From the NCBI RefSeq assembly GCF_018777385.1, contig NZ_JAFJYB010000005.1:62001-126000 (forward strand): a stretch of DNA of 64,000 bases, written 5' to 3'. The translations under genes were made by a program, and so were the position numbers. The notes below the pieces were generated by a model. The model ran no database searches and was not told where the DNA came from. It worked only from the letters and a program-made list of their open reading frames with translations. Of this stretch, positions 22,028 through 30,835 are shown piece after piece. Each line of letters opens with the position of its first letter. Positions within the stretch are counted from its first letter, which is position 1. The DNA is from Candidatus Symbiopectobacterium endolongispinus. GTDB lineage: Bacteria; Pseudomonadota; Gammaproteobacteria; Enterobacterales; Enterobacteriaceae.

Positions 22028-23421
22028 ATGGCAAACGAGGAAACGCAAGGCAAACTCCACCGTGGGCTTGAGGCGCGACATATTGAGTTGATCGCGCATT
22101 GGTGGAACGATTGGCGTTGGGTTGTTTATTGGCGCGGCGAGCGCATTGAAGTGGGCCGGCCCTTCTGTGCTGCTGGCCTATATCGTCGCCGGGATATTCG
22201 TTTTCTTTATCATGCTCTCAATGGGTGAAATGCTCTATATGGAACCGGTCACCGGCTCCTTTGCCGTGTATGCGCATAAATACATGAGCCCGTTTTTTGG
22301 CTATCTCACCGCGTGGGGTTACTGGTTTATGTGGATGGCGGTCGGGATTTCCGAAATCACCGCCATCGGCGTTTACGTGCAGTACTGGTTCCCGGAACTG
22401 CCGCAGTGGATCCCCGCTATCGTATGCGTGGCGCTGGTGGCGCTAGCCAACCTGGCCGCTGTGCGTTTGTACGGTGAAATCGAGTTCTGGTTTGCCATGA
22501 TTAAAATCACCACCATTATTGTGATGATTGTCGTTAGCGTTGGCATTATCTTTTTTTGGTATTGGCAACCACGGCCAGGCGACCGGCTTTGCCAATCTGA
22601 CCGAGCACGGCGGCTTCCTGGCGGGTGGCTGGAAATGGCTGTTATTTGCACTGTGTCTGGTGGTGGCCTCTTATCAGGGCGTTGAGCTGGTTGGGATCAC
22701 TGCCGGTGAAGCCAAGAACCCTAAAATTACCCTGCGGCGCGCAATTAATAACATCCTGTGGCGTATTCTGATTTTCTATGTTGGTGCCATTTTTATCATC
22801 GTCACCATTTTTCCATGGAATGAAATTGGCACTGCCGGCAGCCCGTTTGTGCTGACCTTTGCCAAAATCGGGATTACCGCTGCGGCAGGTATCATTAACT
22901 TTGTGGTGCTGACCGCTGCGCTTTCAGGCTGTAACAGCGGGATGTACAGTTGCGGTCGTATGCTTTATTCACTGGCAAACAACCGTCAGCTCCCGGCCTG
23001 GATAGGCAAAGTCACAGCCAGCGGCGTGCCTGCGGCAGGTGTTGCTGTCTCGATTTTTTGTCTGCTGTTAGGTTCGGCGTTAAACTACATTATTCACAAC
23101 CTGGAAAAAGTGTTCGTCTATGTCTACAGCGCCAGCGTGCTGCCGGGCATGGTGCCGTGGTTTGTGGTACTGATAAGCCAACTGCGGTTTTGCCAGCAGC
23201 ATCAGGCACAATTAGTAGGGCATCCGTTCAAATCCGTGCTGTTTCCGTGGGTGAACTATCTGACTATGGCCTTCCTGCTGTGCGTATTGGTGGGAATGTA
23301 CATCAATGAAGACACGCGGATGTCCTTATTGGTGGGGATGGCGTTTCTTGCCGTGGTTAGCGTGATTTATGCCATGCTGGAAGGGCGCAAAAAGCAGGCA
23401 TTAACGGCACCAGAAGCCTGA
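22028..23421 (+). pseudogene. yifK: yifK, APC-family amino-acid permease, two frameshifts
   Basis: YifK is an inner-membrane amino-acid permease of the APC family (linked to serine/threonine uptake in enterics). The N terminus [23 protein letters not shown] loses frame near 22095 by one extra base; the next frame resumes [23 protein letters not shown] second shift lies at 22551-22557, where 7 T stand for 6 before [12 protein letters not shown]. From there the protein runs to the end with [21 protein letters not shown] and about 12 membrane helices overall. Its place between wecG and the tRNA operon is conserved. Confidence 0.92.
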
Positions 23422-23509
23422 TTGAGGGGTGGGGATCGTCGCTGACTGTTTGTTTTCGGTACGAAATGCGCAAAGCATAAGCAAACGCATCATTTCGATA
23501 AAAAAGCAC

Positions 23510-23538
23510 TAGACAGGCAGAGATTAAATCCGTACTAT
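23510..23538 (+). promoter_or_regulatory. promoter of the argX-hisR-leuT-proM tRNA operon
   Basis: A -35 TAGACA, a 17-bp spacer and a -10 TACTAT lie 21 bp before the first tRNA. A GC-rich discriminator (CCCCACCCGC) follows, as is typical for stable-RNA promoters under stringent control. Confidence 0.6.
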
Positions 23539-23559
23539 CCCCACCCGCAACGGCGCTAT

Positions 23560-23636
<77 letters not shown>

Positions 23637-23731
23637 ATAACTTTTTTACAAGAATTGTGTGCAAGAGCTGCGGTGGTACAATTCACCGTAAGGGGCGTAC
23701 CGGTTTTATCGTTAGTTGTAAGCAGTACATT

Positions 23732-23808
23732 GGTGGCTATAGCTCAGTTGGTAGAGCCCTGGATTGTGATTCCAGTTGTCGTGGGTTCGAGTCCCATTAG
23801 CCACCCCA
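23732..23808 (+). tRNA. hisR: tRNA-His (GTG)
   Basis: A 77-nt tRNA with the extra 5' G of histidine tRNAs, anticodon loop TTGTGAT (GTG) and encoded CCA. Second in the operon. Confidence 0.98.
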
Positions 23809-23831
23809 GATTCAGATGTTCGTGAATGTAT

Positions 23832-23917
23832 GCGAAGGTGGCGGAATTGGTAGACGCGCTAGCTTCAGGTGTTAGTGTCCTTCAGACGTGAGGGTTCAAG
23901 TCCCTCTCTTCGCACCA
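23832..23917 (+). tRNA. leuT: tRNA-Leu (CAG)
   Basis: An 86-nt class II tRNA with a long variable arm, anticodon loop TTCAGGT (CAG) and encoded CCA. Third in the operon. Confidence 0.98.
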
Positions 23918-23972
23918 ACGAACATTATCAATAGTCAGTGTGATACACTGATGGCGTTGAAAAAAAGCATTT

Positions 23973-24049
23973 CGGCGAGTAGCGCAGCTTGGTAGCGCAA
24001 CTGGTTTGGGACCAGTGGGTCGGAGGTTCGAATCCTCTCTCGCCGACCA
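23973..24049 (+). tRNA. proM: tRNA-Pro (TGG)
   Basis: A 77-nt tRNA with anticodon loop TTTGGGA (TGG), acceptor CGGCGAG / CTCGCCG and encoded CCA. Last in the operon. Confidence 0.98.
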
Positions 24050-24060
24050 CTTTCCGTGAA

Positions 24061-24092
24061 AAGCGGCTATTCCTGAGGAATAGCCGCTTTTT
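24061..24092 (+). terminator. intrinsic terminator of the tRNA operon
   Basis: A 13-bp perfect stem (AAGCGGCTATTCC / GGAATAGCCGCTT) with a TGA loop and a five-T run, 12 bp after tRNA-Pro. Confidence 0.93.
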
Positions 24093-24177
24093 GCTTTCTC
24101 CATCCGTCGCATAGCCTGTTCTGTGGAAAACGCCCCCGCTGTGCGAGGGCGAAAATCGCTTATTCCGCTTTACCGCC

Positions 24178-24972
24178 CTACAGCACTTTATCACTGCCGA
24201 AATACTTCTCTGCCAAGGCTTTTAACTGGCCGTTCTGACGCAGCTGTTGCAGTTTCTGATTGAATGCTGCCAGCAACTTGTCGCCTTCCGCCGTTTTGGC
24301 AAACGGGAGCGTGACTTGTTCATTGGAGATGGGTTCACCCACCAGCTTCAGCGGCAGGTGACGTTTATTAATCTCTGCCAACAGGATAGGGCGGGAATTG
24401 ACATAGCCTTGAACGCGATTGTTGATCACATCATTCATTGCCCCGTCGCGGGTTTCATAGGTGCGGATGGTGACGTCATTGTTGGGAAAGGCGTTGTGCA
24501 GGTTGGTCACGTGTGTCGAGCCTAATACGCCAGATACGGTTTTACCCTTGAGATCGTCCAGAGACTGAATGTCTTTGTTCTCAACGCTGGTGACGATTTG
24601 CGTTGCGTAAGTGAGGTAAGTGTCGGTGAAGTTATATTTTTTCTGACGTTCGGTGGTTTTCACGAAATTATTGGCCACGGTATCCAGCTTTCCAGCCTCC
24701 AACTGGCCCATCAGTCCGCTGAAATCAGCGGTGGTCCAGGTGACCTGATAACCCAATTCGCGAGCGATGGTTTCCACAACCTCGACATCTTAGCCGACCA
24801 GCGTGCCGTTCTCTTTATAAGAACCCGGGAAGCTTTGGCCCGTCGTGCCTACGCGCAGCACCTTACTCTGCGTTCCCACGCTCTTGTTATTATCGCAACC
24901 AGCCAGTGTCATGGCGGCAAGTAGGGTCAGCAGCGCGGCACTGACGTGGCGGGTCAATTGGATTTTCATCAT
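24178..24972 (-). pseudogene. amino-acid ABC transporter substrate-binding lipoprotein, internal stop
   Basis: A periplasmic binding protein of the polar amino-acid family (SBP family 3). The N terminus MMKIQLTRHVSAALL with lipobox LAGC indicates a lipoprotein. The body has VLRVGTTGQSFPGSYKE, DTVANNFVKTTERQKKYNFT, DDLKGKTVSGVLG and GYVNSRPILLAEINKRHL. A TAA at 24790-24792 interrupts LVG-DVEVVETIARE, where the close paralogue at 28.4 kb has phenylalanine. The rest of the frame is open. The two binding proteins are clearly related and flank the same cluster, so this was probably a second receptor for the same transporter. It is divergent from the dehydrogenase gene. Confidence 0.88.
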
Positions 24973-25267
24973 GAGGTTCCTGTTTCAACATTCCTGGTTT
25001 AGAACGAAATCGGGTTAACCATTTGCAACGCGTTCATTAGTTCTGAGGGTAATGGTAGGCTAACAACAGTGGGGTGCACATTGAGGGGACGTGAAGGAGC
25101 GCTGTTTGTTTGAAAACTATATTATTCAAAATAAACAGGATTTTATACCTTCACGTTATATCTTATGACCATTTTATCGGTTACAACCTGCTGACAGGCT
25201 TTTACTATTGCACTTTAATAGCCTGTGCGTATGCTTTGGCACAGTGTAGAAAAATCAAGGAATTACT

Positions 25268-26341
25268 GTGTTTGCTATCAAATCTCCCGGTGTCTATCAC
25301 CACCAGTCTGGCCTGCTTTCACGTGTGGGTGAACTGGTTGCGCCATTTTCTCGTCACATTGCCGTGTTGACCAGTCCACGCGCCTGGACAGCGGTAGAAC
25401 GTGCACTCTCTACCAGTTTGATGCAGTCCGACGTGCAGTTTGATGTATACCTGTTGGAAGGGGAATGTACGCGCGAGGCGATTGCACACCATCAGCATGA
25501 AATTGCTCAACGTGGCGTGCAGGTTGTCCTCGGTGTTGGCGGTGGACGCGTGATGGACTGTGCCAAAGCGGTCGCTGATGGGCTGGAGAACGGTCAGGCG
25601 ATCACTTTGCCGACTATCGCTGCCACCTGCGCGGCCTGGTCACCGATCAGTATTCTGTATGATGAGCAGGGTGGGCATCAGGGAACGCAGGTATTGCAAC
25701 ACATGCCGGTGATGGTGCTGGTCGACAGTGACGTGATTGCCCGCAGCGATGTGCGCTATCTGAAAGCCGGAATCGTCGATGCGCTGGCTAAATGGTATGA
25801 ATTTCAGCCCTATCTGGCGAAAAACGGAGATAATCTGGCGCTGAACCTTAAGGTTCAGGTGGCAACGCTCGCCCGCGATACCTTTGTACAGTGGGGCGAA
25901 CAGGCACTGAGAGATAATGCCGAACAGCAAGTGACCGTGGCGCTGCAAAAGGTGAACGATGCCAATATCGCGCTGGCCGGATTGGCAAACAGCATGCGTG
26001 ATGACTCCCCTTCACCCGGCGTAGCCCATGCGATTCATAATCGAATGACGCACGTTCCTGAACTGCATGACTGGTTGCATGGAGAGAAAGTCGGCTATGG
26101 CTTGCGGGTGCAGTCGTTAGTGGCGCGCGGCGACGGTTCGGTCGATCCCGATTTGCTGGCACAGTTGCAGCGCTATGATGCCACCGCGTGCTTGCCAGTG
26201 GCGGAAGCGCGCTATGCCGAACTGGCCGATACGCTGTCTCAAACCTTTAAATTCCCAGCTGCTAGCGCCGCACTGCTGCCATTTTCGCTGGCACCCGAGG
26301 CGATTCAACGGGCTGTATTAACAACGCAATACAGCAAGTGA
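25268..26341 (+). CDS. iron-containing alcohol dehydrogenase-family oxidoreductase (HcxA/YbdH-like)
   Basis: A 357-residue protein of the glycerol dehydrogenase branch of Fe-dependent alcohol dehydrogenases. A GTG start is preceded by AAGGA. The NAD(P)-binding segment is GVGGGRVMDCAKAVAD, followed by TIAATCAAWSPISILYDEQG, strongly reminiscent of E. coli YbdH (HcxA, a 2-hydroxycarboxylate dehydrogenase). Metal ligands are supplied by the Asp of AGIVDALAKWYE and the histidines of GVAHAIHNRMTHV and DWLHGEKVGYG. It sits just upstream of the lyase operon on the same strand, 170 bp away with an apparent promoter between, so co-function is possible but not shown. Substrate unknown. Confidence 0.85.
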   Translation: MFAIKSPGVYHHQSGLLSRVGELVAPFSRHIAVLTSPRAWTAVERALSTSLMQSDVQFDVYLLEGECTREAIAHHQHEIAQRGVQVVLGVGGGRVMDCAKAVADGLENGQAITLPTIAATCAAWSPISILYDEQGGHQGTQVLQHMPVMVLVDSDVIARSDVRYLKAGIVDALAKWYEFQPYLAKNGDNLALNLKVQVATLARDTFVQWGEQALRDNAEQQVTVALQKVNDANIALAGLANSMRDDSPSPGVAHAIHNRMTHVPELHDWLHGEKVGYGLRVQSLVARGDGSVDPDLLAQLQRYDATACLPVAEARYAELADTLSQTFKFPAASAALLPFSLAPEAIQRAVLTTQYSK

Positions 26342-26384
26342 TGCGGTTTTACGGGATGTGATGGATATCAATATAGCGTTACGT

Positions 26385-26423
26385 CTGGATTATCTTCTGA
26401 ATATAATATAGATCCAGAAGATA
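26385..26423 (+). promoter_or_regulatory. putative promoter with overlapping operator of the lyase operon
   Basis: Two interlocked inverted repeats surround a -10-like TATAAT (26402-26407): CTGGAT (26385-26390) with ATCCAG (26412-26417), and the 9-bp TATCTTCTG (26391-26399) with CAGAAGATA (26415-26423). A weak -35 (TTACGT) lies 17 bp upstream of TATAAT. An operator over a -10 suggests repression by a dimeric regulator that is not encoded in this window. The first gene starts about 90 bp downstream. Confidence 0.5.
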
Positions 26424-26511
26424 TATGGGGGCCGATTTGTCGCATGCTATATTTCCAAGATTAGAACGACGACAAAAATCCCGCCTGACACATCCAACGA
26501 ACGAGTAAGCT

Positions 26512-27867
26512 ATGGCATCACATCTCATTGATTTTCTCCTCATCGGGAACAACTTTGGCACGCCCGAAATGCGTGCTGTCTGGTCAGAACATAACCGCCT
26601 GACGAAGCAGGTTGACGTTGAAGTTGCGCAGGCGCTGGCCGAAGGTGAACTGGGCGTTATCCCGGCCGACGCCGCACAAACCATTGCCGCGAAAGCGGAT
26701 GCAAGCGCACTGAATGTGGAGGAGATCGCGCAGGACGCGGTCCGTATGAAGCACTCCCTGATGCCCACCATCACCGCGATTCAAAAGCAATGTGGCGACG
26801 CGGGCGAATACATTCACTATGGTGTGACCACGCAAGATATCGTGGATACCGCCACGGTACTGCAATTACAGCAGGCTTTTGCCATTGTCGAACGCGACAC
26901 GCGATTGATGGCGGTTGAGTTGAAACGGCTGGCGAAAAAGTATCAGCATACGCCGATGACGGGGCGTACTCACGGCATGCGGGCGCTACCGACCACGTTT
27001 GGCTTTAAACTGGCGGTATGGCTGGATGAGTTTGTTCGCCATCTGGAGTGTCTGAAAGAAATCAAAGCCCGCGTACTGGTGGGTAACGTGAATGGTGCAA
27101 TTGGTACCTATGCATCGTTCGGCGAATTGGGGCCGCAGATTGAGCGCCTGACGTTGGATAAATTGGGGCTGGGTACGCCGAACATCGGCTGGCAGTCCGC
27201 GCGCGATCGTTTCTCCGAATATGCTTCCGTAGTGGTTCTGATCAGCGGCACGCTCGGCAGCGAGCTGTATAACCTGATGCGCACGGAAATCAACGAAGTT
27301 GAAGAGCCGTTCTCAGCAGGCAAAATTGGCTCCACCACCATGCCGCACAAGCGTAACCCGGCGGCATTGGAAGGGCTGGCTAGCTTAACCGCACCCATTT
27401 TTAAAAGCGCATCGCTGATTCATGAGTCCATGAAGGTGGAACATGGGCGTGACGCTATGAGCTGGCGCGCTGAGTGGATCTCTCTGCCGGAAGTGAACGT
27501 TTACCTCTCTGCGCAGTTGCAGAATGCGCTGGGTATCCTGCGCGGTATGTCGGTGAATGAAAAGCAGATGCTGGCGAACCTGGAGCTGCAAAACGGCCTG
27601 TTGCTCTCTGAGAAAGTGATGTTTGAAATTGGCAAACGTATGGGTAAACAAACCGCGCACCATTTGGTGTACGAGTGCTCCATGAAGGCGTTTGAACAGA
27701 ACCGTCACTTCAAAGAGGTGCTGCTGGAAGACCAGGTGCTGTCGGCACAGGTTACCGCGCAGGAACTTGACGCATGGCTGAACCCGGTCAACTATTTGGG
27801 CTGTGCACCGCAGAAGGTGGATGAAGTGATTCGTTATGCCGACAACTCTGGTCTGCTGCCAGCGTAA
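26512..27867 (+). CDS. aspartase/fumarase-superfamily lyase, candidate S-(2-succino)cysteine lyase
   Basis: A 451-residue lyase resembling adenylosuccinate lyase. Superfamily signatures are all present: HYGVTTQDIVDTA, TGRTHGMRALPTTFG (catalytic histidine) and GSTTMPHKRNPAALE, with the presumed catalytic serine at residue 274 in the flexible loop. These enzymes eliminate fumarate from a succinyl adduct. Purine synthesis is unlikely to be its role, because it heads an operon for uptake and N-acyl processing of an amino-acid-like compound: GNAT, binding protein, permease, ATPase and M20 deacylase follow in the yxeLMNOP order. I therefore infer a lyase for S-(2-succino)cysteine or a similar adduct. 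I recall a 2-succino-lyase pathway of this kind reported for Dickeya and Enterococcus. The fold is certain, the substrate is inference. Confidence 0.82.
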   Translation: MASHLIDFLLIGNNFGTPEMRAVWSEHNRLTKQVDVEVAQALAEGELGVIPADAAQTIAAKADASALNVEEIAQDAVRMKHSLMPTITAIQKQCGDAGEYIHYGVTTQDIVDTATVLQLQQAFAIVERDTRLMAVELKRLAKKYQHTPMTGRTHGMRALPTTFGFKLAVWLDEFVRHLECLKEIKARVLVGNVNGAIGTYASFGELGPQIERLTLDKLGLGTPNIGWQSARDRFSEYASVVVLISGTLGSELYNLMRTEINEVEEPFSAGKIGSTTMPHKRNPAALEGLASLTAPIFKSASLIHESMKVEHGRDAMSWRAEWISLPEVNVYLSAQLQNALGILRGMSVNEKQMLANLELQNGLLLSEKVMFEIGKRMGKQTAHHLVYECSMKAFEQNRHFKEVLLEDQVLSAQVTAQELDAWLNPVNYLGCAPQKVDEVIRYADNSGLLPA

Positions 27868-27880
27868 GTGAGCGTTAAAC

Positions 27881-28402
27881 ATGAGCACGGTTTTTCGCCA
27901 GCTCACGCTGGAAGACGACGAAGCCTTTCTGGCGTTGGCGGCCTATGAACCAATTCGCCAACTGGGCATTCACTTTGCCGCGGCTGAGGCAGATATTGAT
28001 ATGGTGCGTCGCCATATTACGTGCCACGGTGTTTATGCGCTGGAAAAAGACTGCGTGATGGTGTCGTCTTTTAGCATCCATTACCCTTGGGGACCGGAAC
28101 CTGGCCCGTATGGTTTGCCGCATTTGGGGTGGTTCGCCATCCACCCGGACTACAAAGGGCAGGGGTTTGGCCGCCAGATGATGCAGTGGATGGAAGAAAC
28201 GGTGCTGATATGGCAACTCAAGGCACCCGCGGTTTCTTTGGGCACGACACAGAGCCACCCTTGGCTGATCGACATGTATAAGCATTACGGTTTTAACGAA
28301 GTCGGGCAGGCGAATCTGGGTAAAGGCCACCTGACGATTTATATGGAAAAAGTGTTAGACCAGGATGGTTATCACCAGTGGAAGAAGAAAAATTCCCAAT
28401 GA
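27881..28402 (+). CDS. GNAT-family N-acetyltransferase (YxeL-like by context)
   Basis: A 173-residue acetyl-CoA-dependent acetyltransferase. Motif A is visible as WFAIHPDYKGQGFGRQMMQWME, followed by VSLGTTQSHPWLIDMYKHYGF, the usual GNAT C-terminal half. It starts 13 bp after the lyase stop and ends 11 bp before the binding protein start, so it is co-transcribed. In B. subtilis the gene at this position relative to the transporter, yxeL, N-acetylates S-(2-succino)cysteine. The same substrate class is inferred here, with an M20 deacetylase at the other end of the operon. Confidence 0.8.
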   Translation: MSTVFRQLTLEDDEAFLALAAYEPIRQLGIHFAAAEADIDMVRRHITCHGVYALEKDCVMVSSFSIHYPWGPEPGPYGLPHLGWFAIHPDYKGQGFGRQMMQWMEETVLIWQLKAPAVSLGTTQSHPWLIDMYKHYGFNEVGQANLGKGHLTIYMEKVLDQDGYHQWKKKNSQ

Positions 28403-28413
28403 GAGGCATGAAC

Positions 28414-29228
28414 ATGATAATGAAAAAACTGACTTTGTCTGCGTTAGCGCTTACCACTGCCTTTCTAATGGCGGGCTGTGACTCTCAGGACAAAAAAGCG
28501 GCGGCGGGCGGAGAGGCCAGCACGGTGCTGCGCGTAGGTTCTACCGGACAAAGCTACCCGAGCGGCTTTAAGCAAGATAACGAGCTGGTGGGTTTTGACG
28601 TTGAAGTCACGGAAACCATCGCGAAAGATCTGAATTACAAAATCGAGTGGGTTACCACTGATCTCAGCGGCCTGATGGGGCAGTTGGAAGCGAACAAACT
28701 CGATACCGTAGCTAACGTCGTGGCGATCACGCCAGCGCGCAAAGAAAAGTATAACTTTGCCGATGTGTATAGTATAGCTACTACGGCAGCCAGATAGTTA
28801 CGCACAAAGATAACGCCAATATCAACACGCTGGATGACCTGAAAGGCAAAACAGTGGCGGGCGTATTTGGCTATAACTACTTAAATAACCTGAAGAAAGC
28901 CTTTGCTGACGGCAGCGTGACCATCCGCACCTATGAAACCAGCGATGGCGCAATGAATGATGCGTTGTCCAAGCGCGTGGAAGGCTATGTAAACTCCCGC
29001 CCGATCCTGTTGGCTGAAATCAACAAGCGCAACCTGCCGTTCAAACTGGTTGGCGATCCGCTGGTGATCGAGGAAGTCAGCTTCCCGTTCCACAAAGATG
29101 AAAAAGGCGACAAACTGCGTGAGCAGTTCAATGCCGAGCTGGCGAAAATGCGTGCTGATGGCCGTCTGAAAGAGATTTCCGTGAAATATTTCGGTGAGGA
29201 CATTACTACCGCACCGCAAGCACACTAA
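28414..29228 (+). pseudogene. amino-acid ABC transporter substrate-binding lipoprotein, 5-bp duplication frameshift
   Basis: SBP family 3 receptor of the operon. The chosen ATG (MIMKKLTLSALALTTAFLMAGC) has GAGAGG at the right distance; the lipobox is LMAGC. It continues VLRVGSTGQSYPSGFKQ and DTVANVVAITPARKEKYNFADVY. A perfect tandem duplication TATAG-TATAG at 28768-28777 then shifts the frame and a stop follows. Removing one copy restores DVYSYYGSQIV and the rest (DDLKGKTVAGVFGYN, GYVNSRPILLAEINKRNL, ending DITTAPQAH). A 5-bp duplication is not a typical sequencing error. If real, the transporter has no receptor, because the paralogue at 24.2 kb is also interrupted. Confidence 0.88.
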
Positions 29229-29284
29229 CCGCCGCGCTTTTTGTCATCTCTTTTCCACCGGTGCTTGCGCCGGTGGAAGCATTA

Positions 29285-29968
29285 ATGGTACTGCTCATGA
29301 ATATCGATTTTGCATACCTGCTGAAGGTGTTTCCTCAGGTTTTGCTCTATTTACCGACCACGCTACTATTAGCCGTGGTATCCATGATTTTCGCCATGAT
29401 ACTGGGTCTGGTGCTAGCGCTTCTGCGGGAAAGCAAGATCACGGTATTGGTGAAGGTGATTGAGTTTTATATCTCGCTGTTTCGCGGCATTCCGTCGCTG
29501 GTTCAGTTGCTTATCATCTACTTCGGTTTGCCGCAGCTGTTCCCGGCGCTGAGCGATCTGACCGCTATGTCGGCGGCGATTATCGGTTTTAGCCTAAAAA
29601 CCTCGGCGTACATGGCGGAGATTTTCCGCGCTGCGCTGGCCTCGGTCGATTGGGGACAAACGGAAGCCGGGCTGTCGATCGGCATGAATCGTTCGCAGAT
29701 TTACCGCCGTATCGCACTGCCGCAGGCGATGCTCAATGCGCTGCCTGCCACAGGTAACACCTTTATCTTGCTGATCAAAGACACCTCGGTAGCCTTTGCA
29801 CTTGGCGTATCTGAACTGTTTGCTGAAGGTAAAATGATCGCCGCTGAATCGCTGCGTTTCTTTGAAACCTTCCTGGTGGTAGGGCTGATTTATTGGCTGG
29901 CCATCATCGTTTATTCCAGACTGCAAAACTGGCTGGAAAAGAAACTGAACCACTCATTACAGCGCTAA
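29285..29968 (+). CDS. amino-acid ABC transporter permease (YxeN-like)
   Basis: A 227-residue inner-membrane permease of the His/Glu/Gln/Arg family. Helices include VFPQVLLYLPTTLLLAVVSM and MIFAMILGLVLALL. The cytoplasmic EAA-type loop reads EAGLSIGMNRSQIYRRIALPQA and couples to the ATPase. GGAAG lies five bases before the chosen ATG; an ATG 12 bases downstream (MNIDFAYLL) is an alternative. It lies between the binding protein and, 12 bp on, the ATPase gene. The frame is intact. Confidence 0.88.
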   Translation: MVLLMNIDFAYLLKVFPQVLLYLPTTLLLAVVSMIFAMILGLVLALLRESKITVLVKVIEFYISLFRGIPSLVQLLIIYFGLPQLFPALSDLTAMSAAIIGFSLKTSAYMAEIFRAALASVDWGQTEAGLSIGMNRSQIYRRIALPQAMLNALPATGNTFILLIKDTSVAFALGVSELFAEGKMIAAESLRFFETFLVVGLIYWLAIIVYSRLQNWLEKKLNHSLQR

Positions 29969-29980
29969 GGAGACGCCGCC

Positions 29981-30742
29981 ATGATCAGTGTAAAAAACCT
30001 CTCAAAAAGCTTTGGCGACAAAGTGGTGCTGGACAATATCAGTCTGGATATCGCACAGGGCGAAGTGGTGGCGATTATCGGCCCTTCAGGGTCGGGTAAA
30101 TCCACCCTGCTGCGTTGCCTCAACCTGTTGGAAAAACCGGAGTCCGGCACGATTGAAATTGGCGATCGCGTACTGGATACACGCCGTTATAGTACCAAGG
30201 AAGCCTACGCACTGCGTCAGCAGACCGCGATGGTGTTCCAGAACTACAACCTGTTCAAGAATAAAACCGCGCTGGAAAACATCACGGAAGCGTTGATCGT
30301 GGTGAAAAAAATGCCGAAGAAGCAGGCGCAAGAGATTGGACTTCGGCTTATCGAGCAGGTTGGCCTGTTGCCGGAAGCCCATCAGTATCCGGTGACCTTG
30401 TCCGGCGGGCAGCAGCAGCGCGTGGGTATCGCGCGCGCACTGGCCGTGGACCCGAAAGCCATTCTGTTTTATGAACCAACCTCGGCGCTGGATCCAGAAC
30501 GCGTGCACGAAGTGCTGCAAGTGATTCAAAATCTCGCGAAAAACAGCACCGCCATGGTTATCGTGACCCATGAGATGCGGTTTGCCAAAGAAGTTGCTGA
30601 TCGGGTTATTTTCATGGCCGACGGGCATATCGTCGAGCATGGGCCGGCCGAGCAGGTGATCAGTTTCTCTGACAACCCGCAGACGCAGCGTTTCTTGCGC
30701 CAGATGACCAAGATGCCAGAACATACGGAATACGACATCTAA
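29981..30742 (+). CDS. amino-acid ABC transporter ATP-binding protein (YxeO-like) with altered Walker B
   Basis: A 253-residue polar amino-acid ABC ATPase. Walker A is GPSGSGKST (about residues 32-40), the Q-loop lies in AMVFQNYNLFKN, the signature is LSGGQQQRVGIARAL and the H-loop is in VIVTHEMRFAKEV. Walker B reads ILFYEPTSALDPE: tyrosine 164 (TAT at 30470-30472) stands where essentially all relatives have the magnesium-coordinating aspartate (LFDEP). One G-to-T change explains it. The protein is full length with an AGGAG-type ribosome-binding site, but is predicted to be ATPase-defective. Another reading is that translation is intact while selection is already lost, in line with the broken receptor. 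Confidence 0.9.
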   Translation: MISVKNLSKSFGDKVVLDNISLDIAQGEVVAIIGPSGSGKSTLLRCLNLLEKPESGTIEIGDRVLDTRRYSTKEAYALRQQTAMVFQNYNLFKNKTALENITEALIVVKKMPKKQAQEIGLRLIEQVGLLPEAHQYPVTLSGGQQQRVGIARALAVDPKAILFYEPTSALDPERVHEVLQVIQNLAKNSTAMVIVTHEMRFAKEVADRVIFMADGHIVEHGPAEQVISFSDNPQTQRFLRQMTKMPEHTEYDI

Positions 30743-30835
30743 CGATGCGGTGATAACAAGCTATTTAGATAAAATACCCTGCGCGCTGCGGGCTTATCCT
30801 GCGGCGTTAAGCACGGACAGTGTGGAGAAAACATC

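Noticed and set aside
26512-27867. Calling the lyase purB
   Set aside because: Context is a transport and N-acyl operon, not hflD-purB-phoP, and the loop reads GSTTMPHKRNP rather than GSSTMPHKVNP of enteric PurB as I recall it.
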